Of a stretch of 64,000 bases of DNA, positions 7,222 through 14,971 are shown in pieces. How positions within the stretch are numbered: the stretch's first letter is position 1; each line of letters begins with the position of its first letter. The position numbers and the translations under genes are program-made. The DNA is from Oryzisolibacter sp. LB2S (GTDB lineage: Bacteria; Pseudomonadota; Gammaproteobacteria; Burkholderiales; Burkholderiaceae_C), in contig NZ_CP160388.1 in the NCBI RefSeq assembly GCF_040732315.1, positions 186,001 to 250,000 on the forward strand, in the 5' to 3' direction. The notes under the pieces are model-generated. The model saw only the letters and a program-made list of their open reading frames with translations. It was not told where the DNA came from and did not search any database.

Positions 7222-8205
7222 ATGACCATCCACCCCACCCGCCGCCAAATCGTCGCAGGCGGCCTGCTGGCCGCGGCCGCCCAGCCCCTGGCTGCCCTGG
7301 CAGCCGACGCCTGGCCGAGCAAGCCCGTGCGCTTCATCGTGCCCTTTCCGCCCGGCGGCCCCGTGGACACCACGGCGCGCGCCGCAGGTCAGAAACTGGG
7401 CGAGATCTGGAACACGCCCACCGTCATCGACAACCGCGCCGGCGCCGGCGGCGTGGTCGGCGCCCAGGCCGCGGCGCGCGAGGCGCCCGACGGCTACACC
7501 CTGTTCATGGGCGCCATTCATCACTCGGTCAACCCCACGCTCATGGGCAATCTGCCCTACGACATCGAGAAGGATTTCGCACCCATCAGCTTCGCCGCCA
7601 TGTTCCCGGTGTTCATCGTGGTCCACCCCTCGGTGCCGGCCAATACCGTGCAGGAGCTGATCGCCCTGGCCAAGAAGCCCGGCAGCACCTTGAGCTACGC
7701 CTCATCGGGCAACGGCGGCGGCACGCACCTGGCGGGTGAGCTGTTCAACATGGAGGCCGGCACCAAGCTGCAGCATGTGCCCTACAAGGGCAGCGCGCCG
7801 GCCATGAACGATCTGCTCGGCGGCCAGGTGCAGATCATGTTCAGCGACGCGCCCACGGCGCTGCCGCAGATCAAGGCCGGCCGCGTCAAGGTGCTGGCCG
7901 TGGCCAGCAAGAAGCGCTCGGCCATGCTGCCCGATGTGCCCAGCGCCGCCGAGGCCGGCCTGCCCGGCTACGAGGCCTATTCCTGGACGGCGCTGTTCGC
8001 ACCGGCCAGGACGCCCCAGGCCGTGCTGGACAGGATCAACGCCGACTTCAACACGGCCTTCAAGGACCCGGCCGTGCGCCAGCGCCTGCTCGACGCCGGC
8101 GCCGAGGCCGCGCCCGGAACGCAGCAGGAGATGCGCGACTTCCTGCGCGCCGAGATTGCCAAATGGGCCAGGGTGATCAAGACGGCGGGGATTACGACGG
8201 GGTGA
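7222..8205 (+). CDS. Second Bug-family substrate-binding protein, probable Tat substrate
   Basis: 327 residues, paralogous to the gene 70 bp upstream. The signal begins MTIHPTRRQIVAGGLLAAAA: the TRRQIVAG twin-arginine region suggests Tat export, unlike the Sec-type leader of its neighbour. Mature features are VPFPPGGPVDTTARA, NLPYDIEKDFAPI and HVPYKGSAPAMNDLLGGQ. Tandem binding proteins of this kind usually differ in ligand. An AAGGAGACATCCC ribosome site supports the start. It is the last gene before the low-GC reverse transcriptase insert. Confidence 0.9.
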   Translation: MTIHPTRRQIVAGGLLAAAAQPLAALAADAWPSKPVRFIVPFPPGGPVDTTARAAGQKLGEIWNTPTVIDNRAGAGGVVGAQAAAREAPDGYTLFMGAIHHSVNPTLMGNLPYDIEKDFAPISFAAMFPVFIVVHPSVPANTVQELIALAKKPGSTLSYASSGNGGGTHLAGELFNMEAGTKLQHVPYKGSAPAMNDLLGGQVQIMFSDAPTALPQIKAGRVKVLAVASKKRSAMLPDVPSAAEAGLPGYEAYSWTALFAPARTPQAVLDRINADFNTAFKDPAVRQRLLDAGAEAAPGTQQEMRDFLRAEIAKWARVIKTAGITTG

Positions 8206-8429
8206 GAGGTGCTCCGATTGCTGATCGCTGTGCGGTTGGGTTGATTGCAGGGGCTGGAGCAGTAGCTCTGCCACCTGCTATTGACCCATTGCAGACGTTT
8301 AGCCCACGAGTGTGACAGGCAGCTCGGCAGCGATTGAAGTCCGTCAACCCCTTGGTATCAAAGTCGACATTCGGCCAGCAGGGTGCGGGCCAATGTCAGC
8401 TATGAGGACCCACCACTTCAAGCCATCGT

Positions 8430-9713
8430 TTACCGCTCCTTCGCGATGGCCGTCTGCAACCGCCCCCAGAGTGGGCGCAGTTGCCTTCGGATCTCCTTGG
8501 AGTTCATCATCTGTGCAGCCGTGTAGCCGTATCTCAGGAAGTTCCGTTTGCCCAGATGGGAGTACCTGGCAAGGATCTTTCGTTGGTACAGCTGCCGCTC
8601 GTAGGCGCCCTTGGCGTTCTTTGCCTTGTTTCTGCTGCGCATCGTCTGCTTAGCTAGGCTTACGCCGCGCTTCATGCGGTTCGAGAACTTGGCGAATGCG
8701 GCCGAACGAATGAGGATCCGCTTGCCATCAAAGAGGAACCCCAGGTACTGTAGGGGCTGATTGCAGGCTTGGGCTGCCCCCTTCTTGACGAAGGAGCAGG
8801 TGTCGGTTTTTGCTGGATTGATGGTCAACTTGAGCTTGCCTACTTCGGCGATGCAGAACTTCTTAGTTTTCTCTGCCAGGCTCGTGGGCATGATGAAGAG
8901 GATGTCATCGCAGTACCTCATGTACAGACCGCCTTGCCTCTTGGCGAAGCCGTGCGCGGCTGCGTCAAAGTCGAGCATGTAAATATTGGAGAGCAGGGCG
9001 CTGATCGGGGTTCCTTGCGGAATGCCGCATTTGTGCTGGTTGACCTTGACGAGCCCAGCTGCGCGAACGTCCTGCTTGAAGTCGGCAGGGCTGCAGAGGC
9101 GATGTCTTCCGCCGCCTCGGGGGTTGTGCACGGACACACCAAGTGCCGCGAAGCAGTCATTGCGGTCAACGAATGAGAACTTAGTCAGCGCCTTGAAGAC
9201 AGCGTAGTGGTCCCGCGGAAGGGACGAGGTGTTCAGCAAGCGCATCCATCGTTGCTTGAGCTGCGCGTGATCAATATTGTCAAAGAACTTCGTGACATCC
9301 AGCGCGACTGCCACGCAGTCTCCGCGCGCGCTGATCTCGTCGAAAGCGGCTTTCGCAAAGTCAATATTGTTCTTTCCCAGTGAGCGAAACGCGAGGACGC
9401 AGTCACCCAGTCCTTGCTGCCCGAGTACTGCCTCGTACAGCTTGCTCAGAGCTTCTGCATAAAAGCTGAAGATCAGCGAATCGCCATGCGCCGCATATGA
9501 AATCTCGCGGTCCTTAGGATGGCAATCAAGCTGTCCGGTGGTCTTGTCTTGCTTGATCTTGGTGGTATGAATCTGGAACCGGATCAGGGGCCAGAAAGAG
9601 TGCGCTGCCACAGCTTCCGGATTCGTGACCAAGGTCGTAGCCTTCTGAAAGTTCAACGGCTCGTCGAAGTGCAAATAACGGCGTTGCCGAAACCAGGTTG
9701 GCTTGTCCTGCAT
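8430..9713 (-). CDS. DRT2-type (UG2) defence-associated reverse transcriptase
   Basis: 427 residues. All core RT motifs are visible: motif A in ALDVTKFFDNIDH, motif B in GIPQGTPISALLSNIYMLDFD, the catalytic YCDD in LYMRYCDDILFI, then KLTINPAKT and LQYLGFLFDG. There is no maturase, HNH or protease domain. The opening RRYLHFDEPL, RPISYAAH-like and RYSHLGKRNF segments are what I recall of DRT2/UG2 enzymes, which reverse-transcribe an adjacent upstream RNA into concatemeric cDNA during phage infection. Here a structured 5' region with the expected layout lies directly upstream. No Shine-Dalgarno precedes the ATG. Base composition is visibly less GC-rich than the flanking genes, consistent with horizontal acquisition. 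It splits a catabolic island. Confidence 0.88.
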   Translation of the reverse strand: MQDKPTWFRQRRYLHFDEPLNFQKATTLVTNPEAVAAHSFWPLIRFQIHTTKIKQDKTTGQLDCHPKDREISYAAHGDSLIFSFYAEALSKLYEAVLGQQGLGDCVLAFRSLGKNNIDFAKAAFDEISARGDCVAVALDVTKFFDNIDHAQLKQRWMRLLNTSSLPRDHYAVFKALTKFSFVDRNDCFAALGVSVHNPRGGGRHRLCSPADFKQDVRAAGLVKVNQHKCGIPQGTPISALLSNIYMLDFDAAAHGFAKRQGGLYMRYCDDILFIMPTSLAEKTKKFCIAEVGKLKLTINPAKTDTCSFVKKGAAQACNQPLQYLGFLFDGKRILIRSAAFAKFSNRMKRGVSLAKQTMRSRNKAKNAKGAYERQLYQRKILARYSHLGKRNFLRYGYTAAQMMNSKEIRRQLRPLWGRLQTAIAKER

Positions 9714-9969
9714 GCAAAGTAGGGCTTGGTAGCAAAACCGGGGAGGGATAAGACCGTGGCAATCTTCACCACCCTCCCCGGCTTAACCGAGTGACAACTC
9801 ATCACCATCTTGCGACACAGGGCCGCGTAGCCACGCGTGTTAACAATGTCGTACAGTTACCTGGAGACAACCATGAGGCTGAGATTCCAAGTGCAGTGGT
9901 CAAGTTGGATCGGCATGGCCGGGTGGCTTGACATCCTGTGACATACCCTCAACACAATTTTGTTGAGGC
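9714..9969 (-). ncRNA. Predicted DRT2 template ncRNA upstream of the reverse transcriptase
   Basis: In transcript sense the region begins with the perfect hairpin CCTCAACA-AAATTG-TGTTGAGG (9968-9947). It then has ACA (9939-9937), a possible ATGTC/GACAT stem (9934-9930 with 9850-9846), an inner GTCAAG/CTTGAC stem (9932-9927 with 9904-9899) and a second ACA (9840-9838). It ends with a 10-bp stem CCGGGGAGGG/CCCTCCCCGG (9781-9738) 24 nt before the RT start. Known DRT2 RNAs are a few hundred nucleotides long, and two ACA motifs support template jumping. The exact 5' and 3' ends and the promoter are not resolved. Confidence 0.75.
9838..9936 (+). other. Predicted rolling-circle cDNA unit encoding a never-ending neo frame (33 codons)
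   Basis: This is the cDNA sense of the stretch between the two ACA motifs. When the 99-nt unit is repeated head to tail, TTGACA (9928-9933) is followed after exactly 17 nt by TACAGT (9852-9857), a promoter absent from the chromosome. GGAG (9863-9866) lies 6 nt before ATG (9873). From that ATG the frame reads MRLRFQVQWSSW... to ...LLTMSYSYLETT and re-enters ATG after 33 codons with no stop. In the chromosome the same frame ends at TGA (9939-9941) just past the unit. The unit length, a multiple of three, and the junction promoter are direct readings; production of a Neo protein is inferred from the DRT2 mechanism. Confidence 0.75.
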
Positions 9970-10011
9970 GATGCAAGGTTAACATGGTAGCGCGGGCTTG
10001 CTATTGCGAGA

Positions 10012-11235
10012 TCAGCCGACCTTCAAGTACTTGCAAGTGCTCTTCGACAGCGGCTTGAACGCCTGGTCGCCCGAAATGGTTGTCAGCACCTTGTAGTAGT
10101 CCCAGGGGTAGTTCGATTCGGCCGGCTTCTTCACTTGCACCAGGAACATGTCGTGCACCATGCGCCCGTCCTCGCGCAGCCGGCCGTTCTGCGCAAACAT
10201 GTCCGACAGTTTCATGCCCTGCAGCTGCTTGACCACGGCCTGCGCATCGTCGGTGCCCGCGGCCTGCACGGCCTTGAGGTACTGCGTGACGGCGGAGTAG
10301 TCGCCTGCCTGGATCATGGATGGCATCTTCTTCATCTTGCCGAAGAAGCGCCGCGCCCAGGCACGGGTTTCGTCGTTGCGGTCCCAGTAAAAGCCTGTGG
10401 TGAACACCATGCCCTGGCCGTGCTTGAGGCCCAGCGCGTGGATGTCGTTGATGAACATGAGGCTGGGCACGATGGTCTGGCTCTTGGTGATGCCGAACTC
10501 GTTGGCCGCCTTGATGGCGTTGACGGTGTCCGAGGTGGCGTTGGCCAGAGCGATCACCGGCGCCTTCGATCCCTGGGCCTGCAGCAGGAAGGATGAGAAG
10601 TCGCTGGCGTTGAGCGGGTGGAAGGTGCTGCCCACGATCCTGCCGCCGCCGGCCTGCACGAACTCGGTCAGGTTGGCCGCCATGGCCTTGCCGAAGGCGT
10701 AGTCCACGCCCAGGATGAACCAGTCCTTCTTGCCCTGGGCGAGGATGCCGTCGGCCGCGCCCTTGGCCAGCGCGTAGCTGTCGTAGGTGTAGTGGATGGC
10801 GGTGGGCGCGCAATGCTCGTTGGTCAGAATGTCGGAGGCGCCGCCGGTGTTCATCACCAGCTTGCTGCGCTCGCGCGCCAGGTTGTTCACGGCCACGGCG
10901 ACGGCGGTGTTGTTGAGGTTGATGATCAGGTCCACGCCGTCGCGGTCGAACCAGGTGCGTGCATGGGTGGCGCCCACGTCGGCCTTGTTCTGGTGGTCTG
11001 CCCAGACGACCTCTATCTTCTTGCCCAGCACGCTACCGCCGAAATCCTCCACCGCCATCCTGGCCGACTCCAGCGAGCCACGCCCTGCGGTGTCGGCGTA
11101 CAGGCCCGACATGTCGGACAGCACGCCTATGCGCACCACGTCGTCGGATATTTTTTGCGCCTGCGCGCCAAGGCCGGCCCCGAGGCCACAGGCCAGCAGG
11201 CACGAGAGAAAGAGCGGGTGATGGCGGTGCGGCAT
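10012..11235 (-). CDS. Branched-chain amino acid-type ABC transporter substrate-binding protein (LivK-like)
   Basis: 407 residues with a signal peptide (MPHRHHPLFLSCLLACGLGA, cleavage near AQA) followed by KISDDVVRIGVLSDMSGLYAD, the periplasmic-binding-protein type 1 fold of LivK/amide/aromatic-acid receptors. Later marks are GVDYAFGKAMAANL and MVFTTGFYWDRND. Close relatives often serve aromatic or aliphatic acid uptake, which fits the surrounding acyl-CoA genes. The ATG at 11235 follows GGAGACAAC. No permease or ATPase gene is adjacent. A hairpin 40 bp downstream belongs, I think, to the DRT2 RNA rather than to a terminator of this gene. Confidence 0.9.
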   Translation of the reverse strand: MPHRHHPLFLSCLLACGLGAGLGAQAQKISDDVVRIGVLSDMSGLYADTAGRGSLESARMAVEDFGGSVLGKKIEVVWADHQNKADVGATHARTWFDRDGVDLIINLNNTAVAVAVNNLARERSKLVMNTGGASDILTNEHCAPTAIHYTYDSYALAKGAADGILAQGKKDWFILGVDYAFGKAMAANLTEFVQAGGGRIVGSTFHPLNASDFSSFLLQAQGSKAPVIALANATSDTVNAIKAANEFGITKSQTIVPSLMFINDIHALGLKHGQGMVFTTGFYWDRNDETRAWARRFFGKMKKMPSMIQAGDYSAVTQYLKAVQAAGTDDAQAVVKQLQGMKLSDMFAQNGRLREDGRMVHDMFLVQVKKPAESNYPWDYYKVLTTISGDQAFKPLSKSTCKYLKVG

Positions 11236-11304
11236 GTTGTCTCCGGTTGTTGATGGACGATCAGCGCCGCATGCTAGGGATGGGCGGCCGGGCTTTGCTA
11301 CGTG

Positions 11305-11312
11305 ATTGCGAA
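11305..11312. promoter_or_regulatory. ATTGCGAA motif in the divergent livK-like/OB-fold promoter region
   Basis: GTGATTGCGAAAC lies in the 242-bp gap between the divergent binding-protein and DUF35 genes. The core matches the copy at 292-299 in the first divergent region of the island and nearly matches AATGCGAA upstream of the LysR gene. It is a candidate operator for the LysR regulator at 14972. Confidence 0.3.
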
Positions 11313-11477
11313 ACAAGGTGTTCGGCTGTGCGAAAGCCGGGAAATCCCGCGCCATGGCATTGCGCGGCGGCGCCGCGAAAGCCGCCCTTTCAAATTGCCG
11401 AATTGAAGCGCGCCGCCACTGCGGGCATGCTGCGGGCAATTGCATTCACATGCCGGGGTTCGCCCGGTCGTCACTTC

Positions 11478-11861
11478 ATGCAAATGAGCGCCCAAACCCA
11501 CTACCAGGCCGAGCTCGATGCCGGCCGCTTCTGCATACAGCAGTGCCCCGCCTGTGAGCGGCATGTATTCGCCCCGCGCGAGCTGTGCCCGCATTGCGGC
11601 GCCGGCGGCCTGCGCTGGGTGCGCGCGAGCGGCCTGGGCACGGTCTATTCCACGAGCACCATTGCGCGCAAGCAGGACGCGGGTGGCAACCACAACGTGG
11701 CGCTGATCGACCTCGACGAGGGCGTGCGCATGATGAGCCGTGTCGAGGGCCTGGTGCCCGAGGCCGTGACCATTGGCCTGCGCGTGCAGGCCCATGTCGG
11801 CCAGAAGGACGGGCGCGGCCTGGTGCTGTTCACGCCCGTCGCGCAGGGAGGTGCCGCATGA
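11478..11861 (+). CDS. DUF35-type zinc-ribbon/OB-fold protein, thiolase partner
   Basis: 127 residues. An N-terminal helix is followed by a rubredoxin-like zinc ribbon (CPACERHVFAPRELCPHCG) and an OB-fold of the DUF35 family, ending LVLFTPVA. Proteins of this family form tight complexes with SCP2-type thiolases or aldolases and channel acyl-CoA. Its stop overlaps the start of exactly such a thiolase (ATGA at 11858), so co-translation is likely. An alternative ATG at 11484 would drop two residues. No strong ribosome site is visible. Confidence 0.88.
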   Translation: MQMSAQTHYQAELDAGRFCIQQCPACERHVFAPRELCPHCGAGGLRWVRASGLGTVYSTSTIARKQDAGGNHNVALIDLDEGVRMMSRVEGLVPEAVTIGLRVQAHVGQKDGRGLVLFTPVAQGGAA

Positions 11862-13066
11862 GCCGCATCCCCCCATCGCATCTGGACGCCGCCGCCGTGA
11901 ACCGCGGCCTGCGTGGCCGCGTGGCCATTGCCGGCGCCGCCACCTATGGCTGCGGCGAGGCGCCCGGCATGGACGACATGACGCTCTTGGTGCGCGCCGC
12001 GCAGGCGGCCGTCGCCGACGCGGGCCTCACCATGCAGGACATCGACGGCCTGGCCACCTGCAGCGTCAACGCGAGCATGTGGCCCATGCCGGTGATCGAG
12101 CATCTGGGCATCAACCCGACCTATGTGGACGGCACGATGATCGGCGGTTCGAGCTTCATCGCCCACCTGCTGCCCGCGATCCGCGCGCTCGAGGCCGGGC
12201 AGTGCAAGGCCGTGCTGGTGTGCTACGGCAGCGCCCAGCGCAGCGCCACCTTTGGCCGCAAGGAAAGCATTGCCGCGCGGCGCTTTCTCGACCCCCAGCC
12301 CTATGAGTTTCCGTACGAGCCGGTGCTGCCCGTCACGGCCTACGCGCTGGCCGCGGCGCGCCACATGCACGAATTCGGCACCACGCGCCGGCAGCTGGCC
12401 GAGGTGGCCGTGGCCGCGCGCGCCTGGGCGCAGAAGAACCCCGAGGCCTTCATGCGCGACCCGCTCAGCATCGACGAGGTGCTGGCCGCGCGCCCCATCG
12501 CCAGCCCGCTCACGGTGCGCGACTGCTGCCTGGTGACCGACGGTGGCGGCGCCATCGTGCTCACGCGTGCCGAGCGCGCGCGCGATCTGCCGCGCCCCCC
12601 TGTCTATGTGCTGGGCAATGCCACGGCGGTCTGGCACCGGCAGATCTCGTGCATGCCCGACCTGACGACCACGGCGGCCGCGCAGTCCGGCGCCCAGGCC
12701 TTCGCCATGGCTGGCATGCGGGCCGCCGACATGGACATGGCCCAGGTCTATGACGCCTTCACCATCAACACCATCCTGTTCCTGGAGGACCTGGGCTTCT
12801 GCGCCAAGGGCGAGGGCGGCGCCTTCGTGCAGGACGGCGGCATCGCGCCCGGCGGGCGCCTGGCCGTCAACACCAATGGCGGCGGCTTGTCCTGCGTGCA
12901 CCCGGGCATGTACGGCATCTTCGCGCTCATCGAGGCCGTGCGCCAGTTGCGCGGCGAGGCCGGTGCGCGCCAGCTGCCAATACACCGCACGGCCGTGGTG
13001 CATGGCAATGGCGGTACGCTGTCGAGCCAGTCCACGGCCATCCTCGGCACGTTTGACACCCTCTGA
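11858..13066 (+). CDS. SCP2-type thiolase / acyl-CoA C-acyltransferase-like protein
   Basis: 402 residues. It begins with a thiolase core of the lipid-transfer (SCP-x) class: VAIAGAATYGCGEAPGMDD, an LATCSVNASM region, and the C-terminal TNGGGLSCVHPGMYG segment that replaces the usual GHPxGATG histidine loop. In this class catalysis depends on the OB-fold partner encoded immediately upstream with a 4-bp overlap. It could perform thiolytic or retro-aldol cleavage of a branched 3-keto- or 3-hydroxyacyl-CoA. A second, ordinary thiolase at 4850 shows that the island has both types. Confidence 0.85.
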   Translation: MSRIPPSHLDAAAVNRGLRGRVAIAGAATYGCGEAPGMDDMTLLVRAAQAAVADAGLTMQDIDGLATCSVNASMWPMPVIEHLGINPTYVDGTMIGGSSFIAHLLPAIRALEAGQCKAVLVCYGSAQRSATFGRKESIAARRFLDPQPYEFPYEPVLPVTAYALAAARHMHEFGTTRRQLAEVAVAARAWAQKNPEAFMRDPLSIDEVLAARPIASPLTVRDCCLVTDGGGAIVLTRAERARDLPRPPVYVLGNATAVWHRQISCMPDLTTTAAAQSGAQAFAMAGMRAADMDMAQVYDAFTINTILFLEDLGFCAKGEGGAFVQDGGIAPGGRLAVNTNGGGLSCVHPGMYGIFALIEAVRQLRGEAGARQLPIHRTAVVHGNGGTLSSQSTAILGTFDTL

Positions 13067-13087
13067 AGAGCGAAAGGAGCATCGATC

Positions 13088-14245
13088 ATGATCCGCGACC
13101 CTGAAATTCTGGAAGCCCTGCTCGACAGCGTGCGCCGCTTCGTGCGCGAGCGCCTCGTGCCCGCCGAAAACGAGGTGGCCGAGACCGACGAGATCCCCGA
13201 GGCGATCGTGCAGGAGATGCGCGAGCTCGGCCTGTTCGGCATGACCATCCCCGAGAAGTTCGGCGGCCTGGAGCTGACGATGGAGGAGGAATGCCGCGTG
13301 CTGCTCGAGCTGTGCCAGACCGCGCCCGCGTTCCGCTCGGTGATAGGCACGACGGTGGGCATAGGCTCGCAGGGCATTTTGATCGACGGCACGCCCGAGC
13401 AGCAGGCCCAGTGGCTGCCCAAGCTGGCCACGGGCGAGGTGATTGCCTCGTTTGCGCTCACCGAGCCCGAGGCCGGGTCGGACGCAGCCTCGCTGCGCAC
13501 CACGGCCGTCAAGGATGGCGACCACTACGTCGTCAACGGCACCAAGCGCTTCATCACCAACGCGCCGCACGCCGGCATGTTCACGCTGATGGCGCGCACC
13601 AATCCGCAGAACAAGGGCGCGGGCGGCGTGTCCTCGTTCATCGTCGATGCGAAAAGCCCCGGCATCAGCTTCGGCAAGTACGACGTCAAGATGGGCCAGA
13701 AGGGCGCGCACACCTGCGACGTGATCTTCGATAACGTCAAGGTGCCCGCGGCCAACCTGATCGGTCTGAAGGAAGGCAAGGGCTTCAAGACCGCGATGAA
13801 GGTGCTGGAGAAGGGCCGCATCCACATCGCTGCCGTGGCCGTGGGCGTGGCCAAGCGCATCCTGCGCGACGCGCTGGCGTATGCGCTGGAGCGCAAGCAG
13901 TTCGGCCAGCCGATCTGCGAGTTCCAGCTGGTGCAGGCCATGCTGGCCGACAGCCAGGCCGAGCTCTACGCGGCCGAGTGCATGACGCTGGACGCCGCGC
14001 GCCGGCGCGACGATGGCCTGCCGGTGTCCACCGAGGCCTCCTGCGCCAAGATGTTCGCCACCGAGATGTGCGGCCGTGTGGCCGATCGCGCGGTGCAGAT
14101 CCTGGGCGGCGCGGGCTACATGGCCGAATACGGCATAGAGCGCTACTACCGCGACGTGCGGCTGTTCCGGCTGTACGAGGGCACGACGCAGATCCAGCAG
14201 ATCATCATTGCGCGCAACATGATCCGCGAGGCCCGCGACGCATGA
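13088..14245 (+). CDS. Acyl-CoA dehydrogenase
   Basis: 385 residues, a complete FAD-dependent acyl-CoA dehydrogenase. The substrate and flavin signature FALTEPEAGSDAASLRTTA lies near residue 125, and the C-terminal RLYEGTTQIQQIIIARNMIR contains the glutamate that serves as catalytic base in most members. It introduces the trans-2 double bond and passes electrons to ETF. It starts 21 bp after the SCP2-type thiolase behind a GAAAGGAGCATCGATC ribosome site and is clearly in the same operon. Chain-length preference is not predictable. Confidence 0.93.
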   Translation: MIRDPEILEALLDSVRRFVRERLVPAENEVAETDEIPEAIVQEMRELGLFGMTIPEKFGGLELTMEEECRVLLELCQTAPAFRSVIGTTVGIGSQGILIDGTPEQQAQWLPKLATGEVIASFALTEPEAGSDAASLRTTAVKDGDHYVVNGTKRFITNAPHAGMFTLMARTNPQNKGAGGVSSFIVDAKSPGISFGKYDVKMGQKGAHTCDVIFDNVKVPAANLIGLKEGKGFKTAMKVLEKGRIHIAAVAVGVAKRILRDALAYALERKQFGQPICEFQLVQAMLADSQAELYAAECMTLDAARRRDDGLPVSTEASCAKMFATEMCGRVADRAVQILGGAGYMAEYGIERYYRDVRLFRLYEGTTQIQQIIIARNMIREARDA

Positions 14246-14303
14246 GCACGCCGGGCCGCTCCCAAGTGCGAATCCCGCAGCGCGCAGCGCGGAGGGTAGT
14301 CCA

Positions 14304-14726
14304 GTGAGCGCGTCGCAACAGCCCCAGGAGCGCAGCGCCTTTCTGCGCATGATGGGCGCGGCCCAGGTGCCGGCGCCCGAAGGCAAGGTGTGGGTGCGCC
14401 TGCCCGAGCTGCGCCCCGAGCTGCTCAACCAGCTGCCCGCCGCGCATGGTGGCGTGATCATGGCGCTGCTCGATTCCGTCATGTCGCGCGCCTGTGCGCT
14501 GCAGCCGGGCGCGCCCTCGCAGACCGCGGTGACGGTGGAGATGTCCAGCCGCTTTCACCGCCCCGCGCGCGGCGCGCTGCTGGCCGAGGGCTGGGTGGTG
14601 CATGGCAGCCGCAGCCTGTGCAGCTGCGCCGCCGAGCTGCGCGACGCGCAGGGCCAGGTGGTGGCCACGGCCAGCGGCACGTTCAAATACTGGCTCGCGC
14701 CCACGACCTGGGACTCGCGCGAGTGA
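14304..14726 (+). CDS. PaaI-family hotdog thioesterase
   Basis: 140 residues, one hotdog domain. The HGGVIMALLDSVMSRAC helix, carrying the family HGG and the active-site aspartate, is intact, followed by TVEMSSRFHRPARG and a C-terminal TFKYW. It hydrolyses acyl- or phenylacyl-CoA thioesters, probably to recycle CoA in the island. The start is GTG at 14304 behind GGAGGG. A 21-codon frame opened by an ATGA overlap at 14242 runs through the leader and may couple translation to the dehydrogenase gene. Confidence 0.85.
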   Translation: MSASQQPQERSAFLRMMGAAQVPAPEGKVWVRLPELRPELLNQLPAAHGGVIMALLDSVMSRACALQPGAPSQTAVTVEMSSRFHRPARGALLAEGWVVHGSRSLCSCAAELRDAQGQVVATASGTFKYWLAPTTWDSRE

Positions 14727-14775
14727 GGAGCATGCGCGACGCAAGCGACGCCACCGGTTGGACAGCCCCCGCCCC

Positions 14776-14860
14776 GTCATCCCCGCGCATGCGGGGATCC
14801 AGGTGCCACCCAGGCCGTGGCTTCGTCACCGCGTTGGATCCCCGCATGCGCGGGGATGAC
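14776..14860. repeat. Inverted pair of GTCATCCCCGCG..CGGGGATCC palindromes
   Basis: GTCATCCCCGCGCATGCGGG at 14776 and its mirrored copy ending CGCGGGGATGAC at 14860, separated by about 35 bp. Same family as 4592-4737. It lies between the thioesterase and the convergent LysR gene. Confidence 0.85.
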
Positions 14861-14914
14861 GGAGGCCTTGCCGAGGCGGCTCGACAAATTCAGGCACCTG
14901 ATCCGTGATTGAAG

Positions 14915-14965
14915 CCAAAAAAGCCTGTAGCGCTTATCCATCAAGCGCAGATAGCTATATTTAAA
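14915..14965 (-). repeat. GATAGCT palindromic repeat, copy 2
   Basis: Read on the minus strand: AAATATAGCTATCTGCGCTT, then GATGGATAAGCGCTACAGGC and TTTTTTGG. The GCGCTT/AAGCGC hairpin is perfect. It lies immediately downstream of the LysR stop (14972). Confidence 0.85.
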
Positions 14966-14971
14966 GGAGCG

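Noticed and set aside
8206..8429. Gene or RNA between the second Bug receptor and the RT gene
   Set aside because: No frame with a ribosome site, no strong stem-T run and no repeat family member; treated as the boundary of the insert.
8430..9713. Group II intron maturase or retron RT
   Set aside because: No maturase or endonuclease domain, no intron domain V/VI sequence downstream, and no msr/msd-type inverted a1/a2 repeats were seen; the upstream RNA fits DRT2 better.
9838..9961. Alternative neo units of 90 nt (ACA at 9849-9847) or 120 nt
   Set aside because: The 90-nt join leaves only 8 nt between TTGACA and TACAGT; the 120-nt version has no second ACA and forms no junction promoter. Only the 99-nt unit satisfies promoter, ACA and frame together.
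9947..9968. Hairpin after the livK-like gene as a Rho-independent terminator
   Set aside because: The stem CCTCAACA/TGTTGAGG is followed in transcript sense by GTATGTC, not a T-run, and it fits better as the 5' stem-loop of the DRT2 RNA.
14242..14307. Small 21-codon ORF between the acyl-CoA dehydrogenase and thioesterase genes
   Set aside because: It overlaps by ATGA but has no recognisable sequence; it may be a translational coupling leader, but there is not enough to call a gene.
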